A DNA stretch of 42,037 nt, taken from contig NZ_JACBGN010000031.1 of assembly GCF_013401435.1 (NCBI RefSeq), positions 1 to 42,037 on the forward strand. Direction: 5' to 3'. The stretch comes from Streptomyces sp. BR123 (GTDB taxonomy: Bacteria > Actinomycetota > Actinomycetes > Streptomycetales > Streptomycetaceae). Positions 32,297-39,670 of this stretch are shown in pieces. Under the pieces are notes generated by a model. The model made no database searches. It was not told where the DNA came from and saw only the letters and a list, made by a program, of their open reading frames with translations. Numbering within the stretch: the stretch's first letter is position 1; every line of letters begins with the position of its first letter. The position numbers were made by a program, and so were the translations under genes.

Positions 32297-34360
32297 TCAG
32301 CCGATCTTCACGGTCTTCTGCACGGTGGTCTGGTCGATCTCGGAGGTACGGACGGTCACGTCGATCCGCCACTCCCCGGCGAGCGGCAGCTGGACACCGG
32401 AGGCACTCCAGTGTCCGGGAGCCATGCGCTCGGGAACGAGCGGAAGGGGGCCGATGTCCTTGGCGGGCAGGGTGAAGGCGACCTTGGTCTCGGGGATGTC
32501 GAGGGGGTTGCCGTCGGGGGACTCGACCCAGAGGTGGAGCGTGTTGGCGCCGACCCGTCCCGGGTCGAGCTGGAGCCGGACCGATCCCTTGCCGTTCGCG
32601 CCGCCGGCCTCGAACGGCAAGGTGATCTTGACGGCGCGGTCGGGTACCGCCGTGGTGGCGCCCGCCGCGCGACCTGTCTCCTGCGCGACGGTACGCCCGG
32701 GTTCGGTGCTGGTCAGGAGGGTGGTCACGGCGAGGAGCGCGACGGCCACGCCTGCTTCGGCGAGCACGGAGCGACGTAGGCCGGCCCGGTTCGGGTCGGC
32801 GTCGCGAGCCTGCCGCTCGCGGGCGTTCCGCACGGCCGCGCGCTGCCGGGCGAGCTGGGCGGCGCGCTGCGGGTCCTCGGGGTCCTCGGGGTTCTCGGGG
32901 GCCTTGGCTGGAGCCTTGGATGTTTCACGTGGAACACCGCTCGCCGCAGCGGCCCTGGCGGGCTCCGCGCTCGGCGTCTCGACCGGCTCCGCGGCCGACG
33001 CCTCGGCCAGCTGCGCGGTCCAGCGCCGGGAGAGGGAGGCAATGCCGACGAGGGCCGCCACGAGCCCGACCTTCAGAAGCAGCAGCCGTCCGTACGCGGT
33101 CCCGGTGAGGGCCGACCAACTGCCGAGCTGCCGCCAGGACTGGTAGACGCCCGTGACGGCGAGGACCAGGACTGCGGCGAACGCGAGCCGGGAGAAGCGC
33201 CGGACGGCGTCGCGCTCGATGCCCGGAACCTTGTGGAGCGCGACGAGCAGTGTCGCCAGCCCGCCGAGCCAGGCGGCCACGGCCATCAGGTGCAGGATGT
33301 CGGCGGGCATGGCGATGCCGGGCTGGATGCCCGTGGACGCGTGCTCGGACAGGGCCCATGTCGCGGCGATGCCGGAGGCGACCACACTGCCGCCGATGCA
33401 GAGGCCGAAGAAGAGATCGGCGGTGTCCTTCTCATCGGCGCCCTCGGCCTCGTCGGCGCCCTCGGCCTTTTCGGTGCCCTTGGCCTTGTCAGTGCTTTCG
33501 GCCCCGTCAGTGCCGTCGGCCGCGCCGACGTCGGCCTGCCGCCGCGCGTAGCTGCCGAAGAGCACGGCGATGAAGAGCGCGGCGGCCCCGAGCAGCAGCA
33601 GCCGGGACACGAGGGCAGCGCCGGTCTTGGTCTCCAGCACGGCCTTCAGGCCGCCCGGGTCGAACGCGTCGGCGAACTCCCCCGACCCGGTGTACGGGTT
33701 GCGCAGCAGCAGCATCACCAGCGTGGCCGCAGTGAGGGTCACCCAGGCCCGCAGGACGAGCTTCTGGACCGGCCGCTGCGCGGCGCCCCGCCGCCAGCAG
33801 GCCAGGACGAAGGCGCAGCCGCCCACCAGCACGGTGAAGCCCGCGTAGGCGGCGTAGCGGGCGAGGCCGTACGCGATGCCGACGGGCCCGTCGCCCGCCT
33901 GCCGGTCGGGCAGGGTGACACTGGTGGTCGACGGGGCGCCGATGGAGAAGGTGAAGGCGCCCGAGATGGGATGGCTGTCGGCGGAGACGGCCTGCCAGGC
34001 GACGGTGTACGTGCCGTCGGGCAGCCCGGAGTGCAGGGCGGTGCCATAGCGGACGGTGGATCCGCTGCACATGTCGCGCAGTTCCCCGGTGTCCACGCGC
34101 TTGCCCTGGGGGTCCAGGACGCGGATCGAGTCGTCTCCCATGGCGACCTGCTCCGAGAAGGAGAGGGTGACCTGGGCGGGAGCCGTGGCGACCACCGCCC
34201 CTTCCTTGGGGTCGCTCGCGGTGAGTGCGGCGTGTGCCGTGGCCGGGGTGGCCGCGGTGAACAGGGTCGCCAGCAGGGCTGCGAGGACCAGCGCGAGCCG
34301 TGGCAGGAGTGCCGCGGCCCGGTCGCGGGCCATGGAGGGGGCGGGGGCGGTGGCCGTCAT
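32297..34360 (-). CDS. CopC-CopD fusion, copper-handling membrane protein
   Basis: A 687-aa protein. A signal peptide ends near ATAHAAL; the mature start HAALTASDPKEG is a CopC domain whose N-terminal His typically binds Cu(II), with a second His in DSHPISGAF. It is followed by a CopD membrane domain with about eight helices, and by a C-terminal extracytoplasmic beta domain resembling YtkA-like sequences (TLHLWVESPDGNPLDIPETKVAF). Two low-complexity acidic/charged loops (around ADGTDGAESTDKAKGTEKAE and PAKAPENPEDPEDPQ) lie between helices. The second loop includes a near-parS sequence translated as VPRETS. Import or periplasmic delivery of copper is inferred. The ATG at 34360 lacks a ribosome site; ATG 34333 is possible. 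Confidence 0.9.
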   Translation of the reverse strand: MTATAPAPSMARDRAAALLPRLALVLAALLATLFTAATPATAHAALTASDPKEGAVVATAPAQVTLSFSEQVAMGDDSIRVLDPQGKRVDTGELRDMCSGSTVRYGTALHSGLPDGTYTVAWQAVSADSHPISGAFTFSIGAPSTTSVTLPDRQAGDGPVGIAYGLARYAAYAGFTVLVGGCAFVLACWRRGAAQRPVQKLVLRAWVTLTAATLVMLLLRNPYTGSGEFADAFDPGGLKAVLETKTGAALVSRLLLLGAAALFIAVLFGSYARRQADVGAADGTDGAESTDKAKGTEKAEGADEAEGADEKDTADLFFGLCIGGSVVASGIAATWALSEHASTGIQPGIAMPADILHLMAVAAWLGGLATLLVALHKVPGIERDAVRRFSRLAFAAVLVLAVTGVYQSWRQLGSWSALTGTAYGRLLLLKVGLVAALVGIASLSRRWTAQLAEASAAEPVETPSAEPARAAAASGVPRETSKAPAKAPENPEDPEDPQRAAQLARQRAAVRNARERQARDADPNRAGLRRSVLAEAGVAVALLAVTTLLTSTEPGRTVAQETGRAAGATTAVPDRAVKITLPFEAGGANGKGSVRLQLDPGRVGANTLHLWVESPDGNPLDIPETKVAFTLPAKDIGPLPLVPERMAPGHWSASGVQLPLAGEWRIDVTVRTSEIDQTTVQKTVKIG
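32921..32936. promoter_or_regulatory. Near-parS sequence inside a coding region
   Basis: TGTTTCACGTGGAACA matches the 16-bp parS palindrome except for one base (A to G). It lies within the CopC-CopD gene, where it encodes part of GVPRETSK in a low-complexity loop. ParB may still bind it weakly. Confidence 0.6.
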
Positions 34361-34390
34361 GGCGTGTCTGTCCCTCGGTCCGTCAGTGCG

Positions 34391-34867
34391 TCAGTGGGAT
34401 GCGGTGTGCTGGGCCTGGTACGTCCGTTCCTTCACGTCCAGTTCGACCTTGACCGGGTCGGCCTTCTCGAAGCGCAGCTCGACGGTGACCTTGTCGCCGA
34501 TCTTCGGCTTGTTCTTGAGCCCCATGAACATGATGTGGTTGCCGCCGCGCACCAGCTTGAGCTCACCGTTCGGCGGCACGTCCATGGACGGGACCTGCTG
34601 CATCTTCTGGTCCTTGGTCTCGTGGATCTGCATGTCGTCCGAGAGCTGGCTGGTGACTGCGGTGAGCTTGTCGGCGCTCTTGGAGTCGTTCTTGATGATC
34701 ATGAAGGCGCCGGCCATCTTGTCGTTGACCGGTTCGGGCATGAAGGCGCCGCTGACCGTGATCTTCGGCTTCTCGGCGGCGTCCGAGTCGGAGGAGCAAC
34801 CGGATATGGCCAGCGCTGCCGTCAGGGAGAGGGCGGCGGCGAGGGTGCGGGTCGTGCGGGTGGTCAC
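34391..34867 (-). CDS. ecuC: Extracytoplasmic copper chaperone lipoprotein (PCu(A)C family)
   Basis: A 158-aa lipoprotein (lipobox AISGC after an N-terminal hydrophobic segment). It has the PCu(A)C/DUF461 copper-binding pattern: IHETKDQKM then MFMG preceded by HI (H...M...HxM arrangement). Such proteins deliver Cu(I), usually together with Sco, to copper oxidases outside the membrane. GTG 34867 overlaps the Sco stop by 4 bp, so the two are coupled. In S. lividans the equivalent is called ECuC. Confidence 0.92.
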   Translation of the reverse strand: MTTRTTRTLAAALSLTAALAISGCSSDSDAAEKPKITVSGAFMPEPVNDKMAGAFMIIKNDSKSADKLTAVTSQLSDDMQIHETKDQKMQQVPSMDVPPNGELKLVRGGNHIMFMGLKNKPKIGDKVTVELRFEKADPVKVELDVKERTYQAQHTASH

Positions 34868-35517
34868 GGGTTCTCTCCCTTGATGATCTTCGGCAGGTCC
34901 TTGGTGTAGGTGTCGACGGTCGTGTTCTCGCCGTAGAGGAGGTAGCCCTCGTTCGACTTGGGCGAGAACGCGATGACCTGGGCGCCGTGCATGGAGACGA
35001 CGCTGCCGTCGGTCTCCTTCTTGGCGGGGTCGATGCCGATGCCGAGCTGCCGTGCGGCGGCCTGGATGGTGGCGAAGTCCCCGGTCAGTCCGATGAAGGA
35101 CGGGTCCTGGGCCTTGAGCCACGCGCCGAGGGATTCGGGAGTGTCCCGTTCGGGGTCGGTGGTGACGAAGACGACGCGGAGGTTCTCCTGCTCGGCCTTC
35201 GGGAGCGCCTTCCTGGCGACGGCGATGTTGCTCATCGTCAGCGGGCACACGTCCGGGCAGTTGGTGTAGCCGAAGTAGATGAGGGTCGGCTTGCCCTGGG
35301 TCTGCTCGCGCAGGTTCCACGGCTTGCCGCCGGTGTCCGTGAGGACGAGCTCCGGCTTGTCGAAGGGGCGGTCGAGGACCGTTGCGGTCCCGGCCTTGGA
35401 CTGGCCGGTGATCTGCGTGACCCCGTCGGTTCTTGCGGGGGTCTCACCGCGACAGGCGGTGAGGGTGAGCGCAGCCGCCGCCACGAGGGCGGCGACCGTC
35501 ACACGTGTGGTGCGCAT
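34864..35517 (-). CDS. sco: Sco/SenC copper chaperone lipoprotein
   Basis: A 217-aa membrane-anchored thioredoxin-fold protein (signal/lipobox ALTLTACRG). Cu binds through CxxxC in NCPDVCP plus a His in VSMHGAQVIAFSP, both present. Sco proteins load copper into the CuA site of cytochrome oxidase or, in Streptomyces, also into GlxA-type oxidases. ATG 35517 has AGGGA about 10 nt upstream. It is followed in coupled fashion by the PCu(A)C gene and sits after a YcnI-like gene. Confidence 0.93.
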   Translation of the reverse strand: MRTTRVTVAALVAAAALTLTACRGETPARTDGVTQITGQSKAGTATVLDRPFDKPELVLTDTGGKPWNLREQTQGKPTLIYFGYTNCPDVCPLTMSNIAVARKALPKAEQENLRVVFVTTDPERDTPESLGAWLKAQDPSFIGLTGDFATIQAAARQLGIGIDPAKKETDGSVVSMHGAQVIAFSPKSNEGYLLYGENTTVDTYTKDLPKIIKGENP

Positions 35518-35561
35518 GGCGTGTTGTCCCTGGAATCGGGTGGGATGGTTGCTGACGTGCC

Positions 35562-35580
35562 GCCGGACGAGGGGTCCGGC
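35562..35580 (-). terminator. Hairpin between ycnI-like gene and sco
   Basis: GCCGGAC (35562-35568) pairs with GTCCGGC (35574-35580) around a 5-nt loop. It lies after the YcnI stop in the direction of transcription and may attenuate or terminate part of that transcript before sco. Confidence 0.4.
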
Positions 35581-35626
35581 CGCGCGGATGCTGTGGTGGT
35601 GCGGATACGCCCGGGAGGGTGTCGGG

Positions 35627-36346
35627 TCAGGAGGCGCGGCGGCGCGAGGAGATGCCGAACGCGACACCCGCGAGGCCGATGACGATGCCGGCGACGCCGA
35701 GGGCACGCGCGGTCGTGTCCGAGCCGCCGCTTCCGGCAGCGGCCCCGGTGTGGCCGTCCTGGGCGGAGTTGCCGGCGTCGCCGGACTTCTTGGCGTTGTC
35801 GTGGTGGGCGTCGGCGGCCTTGGCCGCGGTCAGCTTCAGGACGGGAGCCGGGGTCTGCGGCTCGGCCGCGCCGTCCTTGGGCTCCTCGATCCAGCGGACG
35901 ACCTCGTTGTTGTCGTACGTCTGGATCGCTTTGAAGACCATCCGGTCGGCGTTCTCCGGCAGCTTGCCCACAGAGACGGGGAACTGCTGGAACTTCCCGG
36001 GCTCGATCTTGCCGCCGCTCCAGATGACCTTGGTGACGGCCTCGCTGATCTGCTTGCCGTGCACGGTGAGCGGCTTGTCGAGCTTGGTCTTCTCGACCGC
36101 CACGGTCCAGCCCGGGACGTCCTGCGGCATGACGGACGTCAGAGGCTGGTCGGCCGGGAAGTTGACCTCCAACTGTGTGGTCGAGGCGTTGTCGCGCTCG
36201 TTCGGCACCTTGAAGTTGAGGGTGGCGTAGCCGCCCTTCGCCGCTTCGCCCGGCTGCACGCTGACGTGGGCGAAGGCGGGGCCGGACAGGACGAGGACGG
36301 CGCCGGCGGCGAGGGCGGCGGCCAGGGAGACGCGTGAGGTCTGCAT
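35627..36346 (-). CDS. YcnI-family copper-binding exported protein
   Basis: A 239-aa exported protein of the DUF1775/YcnI family. The signal peptide ends PAFA and the mature protein would start with His (HVSVQPGEAAKGGYATLNFKVPNE). In Bacillus YcnI that N-terminal His binds Cu(II). After the beta-rich domain come a linker with His residues (ADAHHDN, DGHTG), one C-terminal transmembrane helix (GVAGIVIGLAGVAFGI) and basic residues, so it is anchored outside the membrane. ATG 36346 is chosen at MQTSRVS, directly before the signal peptide. It begins the copper cluster together with the membrane gene upstream. Confidence 0.9.
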   Translation of the reverse strand: MQTSRVSLAAALAAGAVLVLSGPAFAHVSVQPGEAAKGGYATLNFKVPNERDNASTTQLEVNFPADQPLTSVMPQDVPGWTVAVEKTKLDKPLTVHGKQISEAVTKVIWSGGKIEPGKFQQFPVSVGKLPENADRMVFKAIQTYDNNEVVRWIEEPKDGAAEPQTPAPVLKLTAAKAADAHHDNAKKSGDAGNSAQDGHTGAAAGSGGSDTTARALGVAGIVIGLAGVAFGISSRRRAS

Positions 36347-36364
36347 ATGACGGAAACACTCCAA

Positions 36365-36422
36365 GGGCAGTGGTGACGGTGGCTCCGCGCGCGGACGCGC
36401 GCGGTCCGCGGCACCGCTGCCC
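36365..36422 (-). terminator. Long two-tier hairpin between membrane gene and ycnI-like gene
   Basis: An outer stem GGGCAG-T-GGTG (36365-36375) pairs with CACC-G-CTGCCC (36412-36422). An inner perfect 8-bp stem CCGCGCGC/GCGCGCGG (36385-36404) closes a 4-nt loop. It may terminate the upstream gene or act as a leader structure for the copper genes. Confidence 0.5.
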
Positions 36423-36455
36423 AGGTGCTGGGTCTCCCGGGGTGAGGGTGCCGCG

Positions 36456-37265
36456 TCAGGCTGCGAGGGCGAGCGCCGTGGGCGGCCCGCGCCTGATCAC
36501 CGTGTGCTGGAGTGCTTCCCGGCCGGTGGGCGCCGAGGGCTCGGAGGCGGTACGCGGGAGCTGCGGCCCGCCCGCGGAGGCCGGGGCGAGCCCCGTGCGG
36601 AGTGCCCGTACGAAGGCCAGCGCGGTGCGCAGCGGGCGTACCGGGCCGGCTTCGGCGGAGTTGCGGGACAGTTCGACGAGCCGGAACAGGGCTGCGTCGC
36701 CGCGCCCGAGGAGCCAGGCCGCGGCCAATGCGGCCAGCAGGTGGCCGGCGAACATGCCGGGGCCGAGCAGGCCGGTGGCCGGTTCGGCGGCGGCCTGGGC
36801 CAAGTGGGCGTGGCCGGCGTGGGCCTGCGCCTCGGCCTGGGCCGCGAGGGCGGCCGGGTCCAGCCCGGCGGCCTCCAGGATCCGCCGGGCGTCGGCCGGG
36901 GCAGGCGGGATGGAGTTGCCCCCGCACACCAGCTGTGCGGCAAGTTCCGCGAGCGAGGTGTCGGAGGCGCTGCGCGCCTCGGCGGCCGCAGCGCGGTGCT
37001 GGGCGAGGCCGAACACCGCGTGCAGTCCCAGCTGTACGGTGGCGAGCCCGGCGGCGAGGCCGGGCAGCGAGCGGCGCCGTCCCGCGAGCGGGGCGGCGAC
37101 GGCGAACACGGCCGCGAAGGCGATGACGAGAGCCCACCAGGGCACGGTGGCGCAGGACGCCAGCGCGTGCCCGGCCGCGGACAGCACGACGCAGACCGCG
37201 GTGAACACCGCGGCCCGGATCAGCCGGAGGCCGACTCCGGCGGACGTCGCATGGGGGACAGTCAT
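36456..37265 (-). CDS. Uncharacterised membrane protein at head of copper cluster
   Basis: A 269-aa, Ala/Leu-rich protein with hydrophobic segments near residues 15-38, 44-60, 68-90 and 170-195. The loop before the last segment contains AQAHAGHAHLAQAAAEPA, a small His cluster. A cytoplasmic tail of about 70 residues is rich in Arg, Pro and Ser. I do not recognise the family. Its position directly upstream of the YcnI/Sco genes, on the same strand, suggests a role in copper handling, but the hairpin between them could separate the transcripts. ATG 37265 (MTVPHATSAGVGLRLIRAAVF). Confidence 0.75.
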   Translation of the reverse strand: MTVPHATSAGVGLRLIRAAVFTAVCVVLSAAGHALASCATVPWWALVIAFAAVFAVAAPLAGRRRSLPGLAAGLATVQLGLHAVFGLAQHRAAAAEARSASDTSLAELAAQLVCGGNSIPPAPADARRILEAAGLDPAALAAQAEAQAHAGHAHLAQAAAEPATGLLGPGMFAGHLLAALAAAWLLGRGDAALFRLVELSRNSAEAGPVRPLRTALAFVRALRTGLAPASAGGPQLPRTASEPSAPTGREALQHTVIRRGPPTALALAA

Positions 37266-37465
37266 GGCCGGGTCATCATCGCACTGCGCCCCTGCCGCGC
37301 ATACGGCAGGTCCGGAAGGTCGCGAGTGCCCGCTCTGCGCCCGTTCACCTCATGCGCCCGTCGCACCGCCATACACGGCGGCCCGGGCGTGCCGCATCGG
37401 CCGAATGAGGGCCATGCGGGCCGCCGTGTGCTTACGGTGTGCCGGGGGCGGCAATAGGTAACCGT

Positions 37466-37957
37466 ATGAGCATCTGGTGGTCTCTCCAGTTGAGGCGCGA
37501 AGCCGCGAGCGTGCCGCTCGCCAGGCGACTGCTGCTGAGGACGATGGAGACCGCGGGGGTGGAGCCGGACATCTGCTTCGACCTGTCGGTGGCCCTGAGC
37601 GAGGCCTGCGCGAACGCGGTGGAGCACGGCGGTCCCGCGCGGGGCACCGGCCGCGACGGGGAGCCGGCCGCGGAGGCGTGCGGCGCCTACCGCGTCACGG
37701 CGTACCTGGACGGGGACTGCTGCCGCATCGAGGTGACCGACTCGGGGCCGGGATTCCCGGAGACCGCGGCACCCGCGGCGTTCCCGGAGGGGCCGGATCC
37801 GGCGTCTTCGGAGCGGGAGAGCGGCCGCGGCCTGTGGCTGATCGAGGAGCTTGCCGACCACGTCCGGTTCCGCAACCGGCCGGGAAGCGGCGCGGTGGTC
37901 AGCTTCGACAAGATCCTCAAGTGGCGCGAGGGGGCAGCCCTGCTCCAGGCGTCCTGA
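37466..37957 (+). CDS. RsbW-like ATP-binding protein (anti-sigma type)
   Basis: A 163-aa single-domain GHKL ATPase without kinase dimerisation region. Visible boxes: ALSEACANAVEHG (N box), VTDSGPGFPE (G1) and GRGLWLIEELADHVRF (G2). Streptomyces has many such proteins that act as anti-sigma factors or anti-anti-sigma kinases of the RsbW/SpoIIAB group. ATG 37466 is preceded by AGG 8 nt upstream; the nearby GAF/PP2C gene at 39671-41197 encodes a protein class that often works in the same partner-switching pathways, but linkage is only by proximity. Confidence 0.88.
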   Translation: MSIWWSLQLRREAASVPLARRLLLRTMETAGVEPDICFDLSVALSEACANAVEHGGPARGTGRDGEPAAEACGAYRVTAYLDGDCCRIEVTDSGPGFPETAAPAAFPEGPDPASSERESGRGLWLIEELADHVRFRNRPGSGAVVSFDKILKWREGAALLQAS

Positions 37958-37963
37958 TGTGCC

Positions 37964-38010
37964 GACGGGCGGGACCCCCGTGCGGGGTGCGTACGGGGAG
38001 CCCGCCCGTC
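37964..38010. terminator. Convergent-gene terminator
   Basis: GACGGGCGGG (37964-37973) pairs perfectly with CCCGCCCGTC (38001-38010); an inner CCCC-GTGC-GGGG hairpin (37976-37987) fills the loop. It sits 7 bp after the RsbW-like stop. A direct repeat GCGGACCGTCAGC nearby (38046-38058, 38100-38112) is unexplained. Confidence 0.65.
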
Positions 38011-38107
38011 CAGGGCGCGTGCGGCGCGGTCAGTCACCGGGACGGCGGACCGTCAGCGGATGGGGTCTGTCAGCAGGACAGTCGGCCGTCCTCGGGACAG
38101 CGGACCG

Positions 38108-39574
38108 TCAGCCCTTCAGGCGGGCCATCCAGGCCTCGACATCGGCCGAGGCGCGCGGCAGGCCGTCCGACAGGTTCCGGTTGCCGTCCTCGGTGACCAG
38201 GATGTCGTCTTCGATGCGGACGCCGATGCCCCGGTACTCCTCGGGCACGGTCAGGTCGTCGGCTTGGAAGTACAGGCCCGGCTCGACCGTCAGGCACATG
38301 CCCGGCTCCAGCGTGCCGTCGACGTACACCTCGGTGCGCGCGGCGGCGCAGTCGTGGACGTCCATGCCGAGCATGTGGCCGGTGCCGTGCAGGGTCCAGC
38401 GGCGCTGGAGGCCCAGCTCCAGGACCCGCTCGACCGGGCCTTCCAGCAGGCCCCACTCGACGAGCTTCTCGGCCATCACGTGCTGGGCGGCGTCGTGGAA
38501 GTCGCGGAACTTCGCGCCCGGCTTGACGGCGGCGATGCCGGCCTCCTGGGCCTCGTACACCGCGTCGTAGACCTTGCGCTGGATGTCGGTGTACGTGCCG
38601 CTGATCGGCAGCGTGCGGGTGACGTCGGCGGTGTAGAGGGAGTGGGTCTCCACCCCGGCGTCGAGCAGGAGCAGGTCGCCGGAGCGGACGGGGCCGTCGT
38701 TGCGGACCCAGTGGAGGGTGCAGGCATGCGGGCCGGCGGCGCAGATGGAGCCGTAGCCGACGTCGTTGCCCTCGACCCGGGCGCGCAGGAAGAAGGTGCC
38801 CTCGATGTAGCGCTCGGAGGTGGCCTCCGCCTTGTCGAGGACCTTCACTACGTCCTCGAAGCCGCGGACGGTGGAGTCGACGGCCTTCTGCAGCTCGCCG
38901 ATCTCGAACTCGTCCTTCACCGCGCGGGCCTCGGAGAGGTGGACGCGCAGCTCCTCGTCGCGCTCGGCGGTGACCTTGTCGGTCAGGGCCTTCTCGATGA
39001 CGGAGTCGTGGCCGCGCACGACGCGCACCGGGCCGGTGGCCTCGGCGAGGGTGTCGGGGAGCTCGCGCACGTCCCTGACCGGGATGCCCAGGCGCTGCTC
39101 GGCCTCGGCGAGGGAGTGGCGGCGGCCGACCCAGAGCTCGCCCTGGCCGGAGAGCCAGAACTCGCCGTTCTCGCGGTTGGAGCGGGGCAGCAGGTAGAGG
39201 GTCGCGGTGTGGCCGCTCTCCCCGGCCGGCTCCAGGACGAGGACGCCGTTCTCGGTCTGGTCGCCGGTGAGGTACGCGTACTCGGTCGCGGCGCGGAAGG
39301 GGTACTCGGTGTCGTTCGAGCGCGTCTTCAGCCGGCCGGCGGGCACGACGAGGCGGTCGCCGGGAAAGCGCGCGGACAGGTCTTCGCGGCGGGCCGCGGT
39401 GTGCGCGGCCTGGGCGATGGGCTCAAGGCCGTGGAGCTCGGTGTCGGCCCAGCCGGTGCGCATGTTCTCGGCGAGCTCGTCGCTGACGGCCGGGTACAGC
39501 CCGTTCTTGCGCTGCTTGTGCGTCTTCTTGGGCTGCTCTTCTTCCGGGGTCTCCGGGGTGAGCTCGTCAGCCAC
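38108..39574 (-). CDS. pepP: Aminopeptidase P (Xaa-Pro aminopeptidase)
   Basis: A 488-aa M24B metallopeptidase that removes an N-terminal residue preceding proline. It has an AMP_N domain (ARFPGDRLVVPAG... to about residue 200) followed by the catalytic pita-bread fold. Metal ligands: Asp in LLLLDAGVE, Asp in YTADVTRT, His in HGTGHMLGMDVHD, Glu in TVEPGLYF, and Glu in GVRIEDDILVTE. All are intact. The basic N-terminal tail (PEEEQPKKTHKQRKNG) is usual in actinobacterial members. There is no signal peptide, so it is cytoplasmic. It is minus strand, downstream of the GAF/PP2C gene with a 96-bp gap. Confidence 0.96.
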   Translation of the reverse strand: MADELTPETPEEEQPKKTHKQRKNGLYPAVSDELAENMRTGWADTELHGLEPIAQAAHTAARREDLSARFPGDRLVVPAGRLKTRSNDTEYPFRAATEYAYLTGDQTENGVLVLEPAGESGHTATLYLLPRSNRENGEFWLSGQGELWVGRRHSLAEAEQRLGIPVRDVRELPDTLAEATGPVRVVRGHDSVIEKALTDKVTAERDEELRVHLSEARAVKDEFEIGELQKAVDSTVRGFEDVVKVLDKAEATSERYIEGTFFLRARVEGNDVGYGSICAAGPHACTLHWVRNDGPVRSGDLLLLDAGVETHSLYTADVTRTLPISGTYTDIQRKVYDAVYEAQEAGIAAVKPGAKFRDFHDAAQHVMAEKLVEWGLLEGPVERVLELGLQRRWTLHGTGHMLGMDVHDCAAARTEVYVDGTLEPGMCLTVEPGLYFQADDLTVPEEYRGIGVRIEDDILVTEDGNRNLSDGLPRASADVEAWMARLKG

Positions 39575-39670
39575 GTCTTCTCCTCAGCTACGACAGCTAC
39601 GACAGGACCGGGTAGGGACCTCATCCATCGTATGTGCGAGGGGAAGACGCCCGGGGGCGACTGTGATAAA

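Noticed and set aside
33420..33540. Charged repeat (KAxGTEKAEGADEAEGADEK-like) in the CopC-CopD protein considered as a separate gene fusion point or frameshift
   Set aside because: The frame is continuous and membrane helices continue on both sides, so it is a low-complexity loop, not a gene break.
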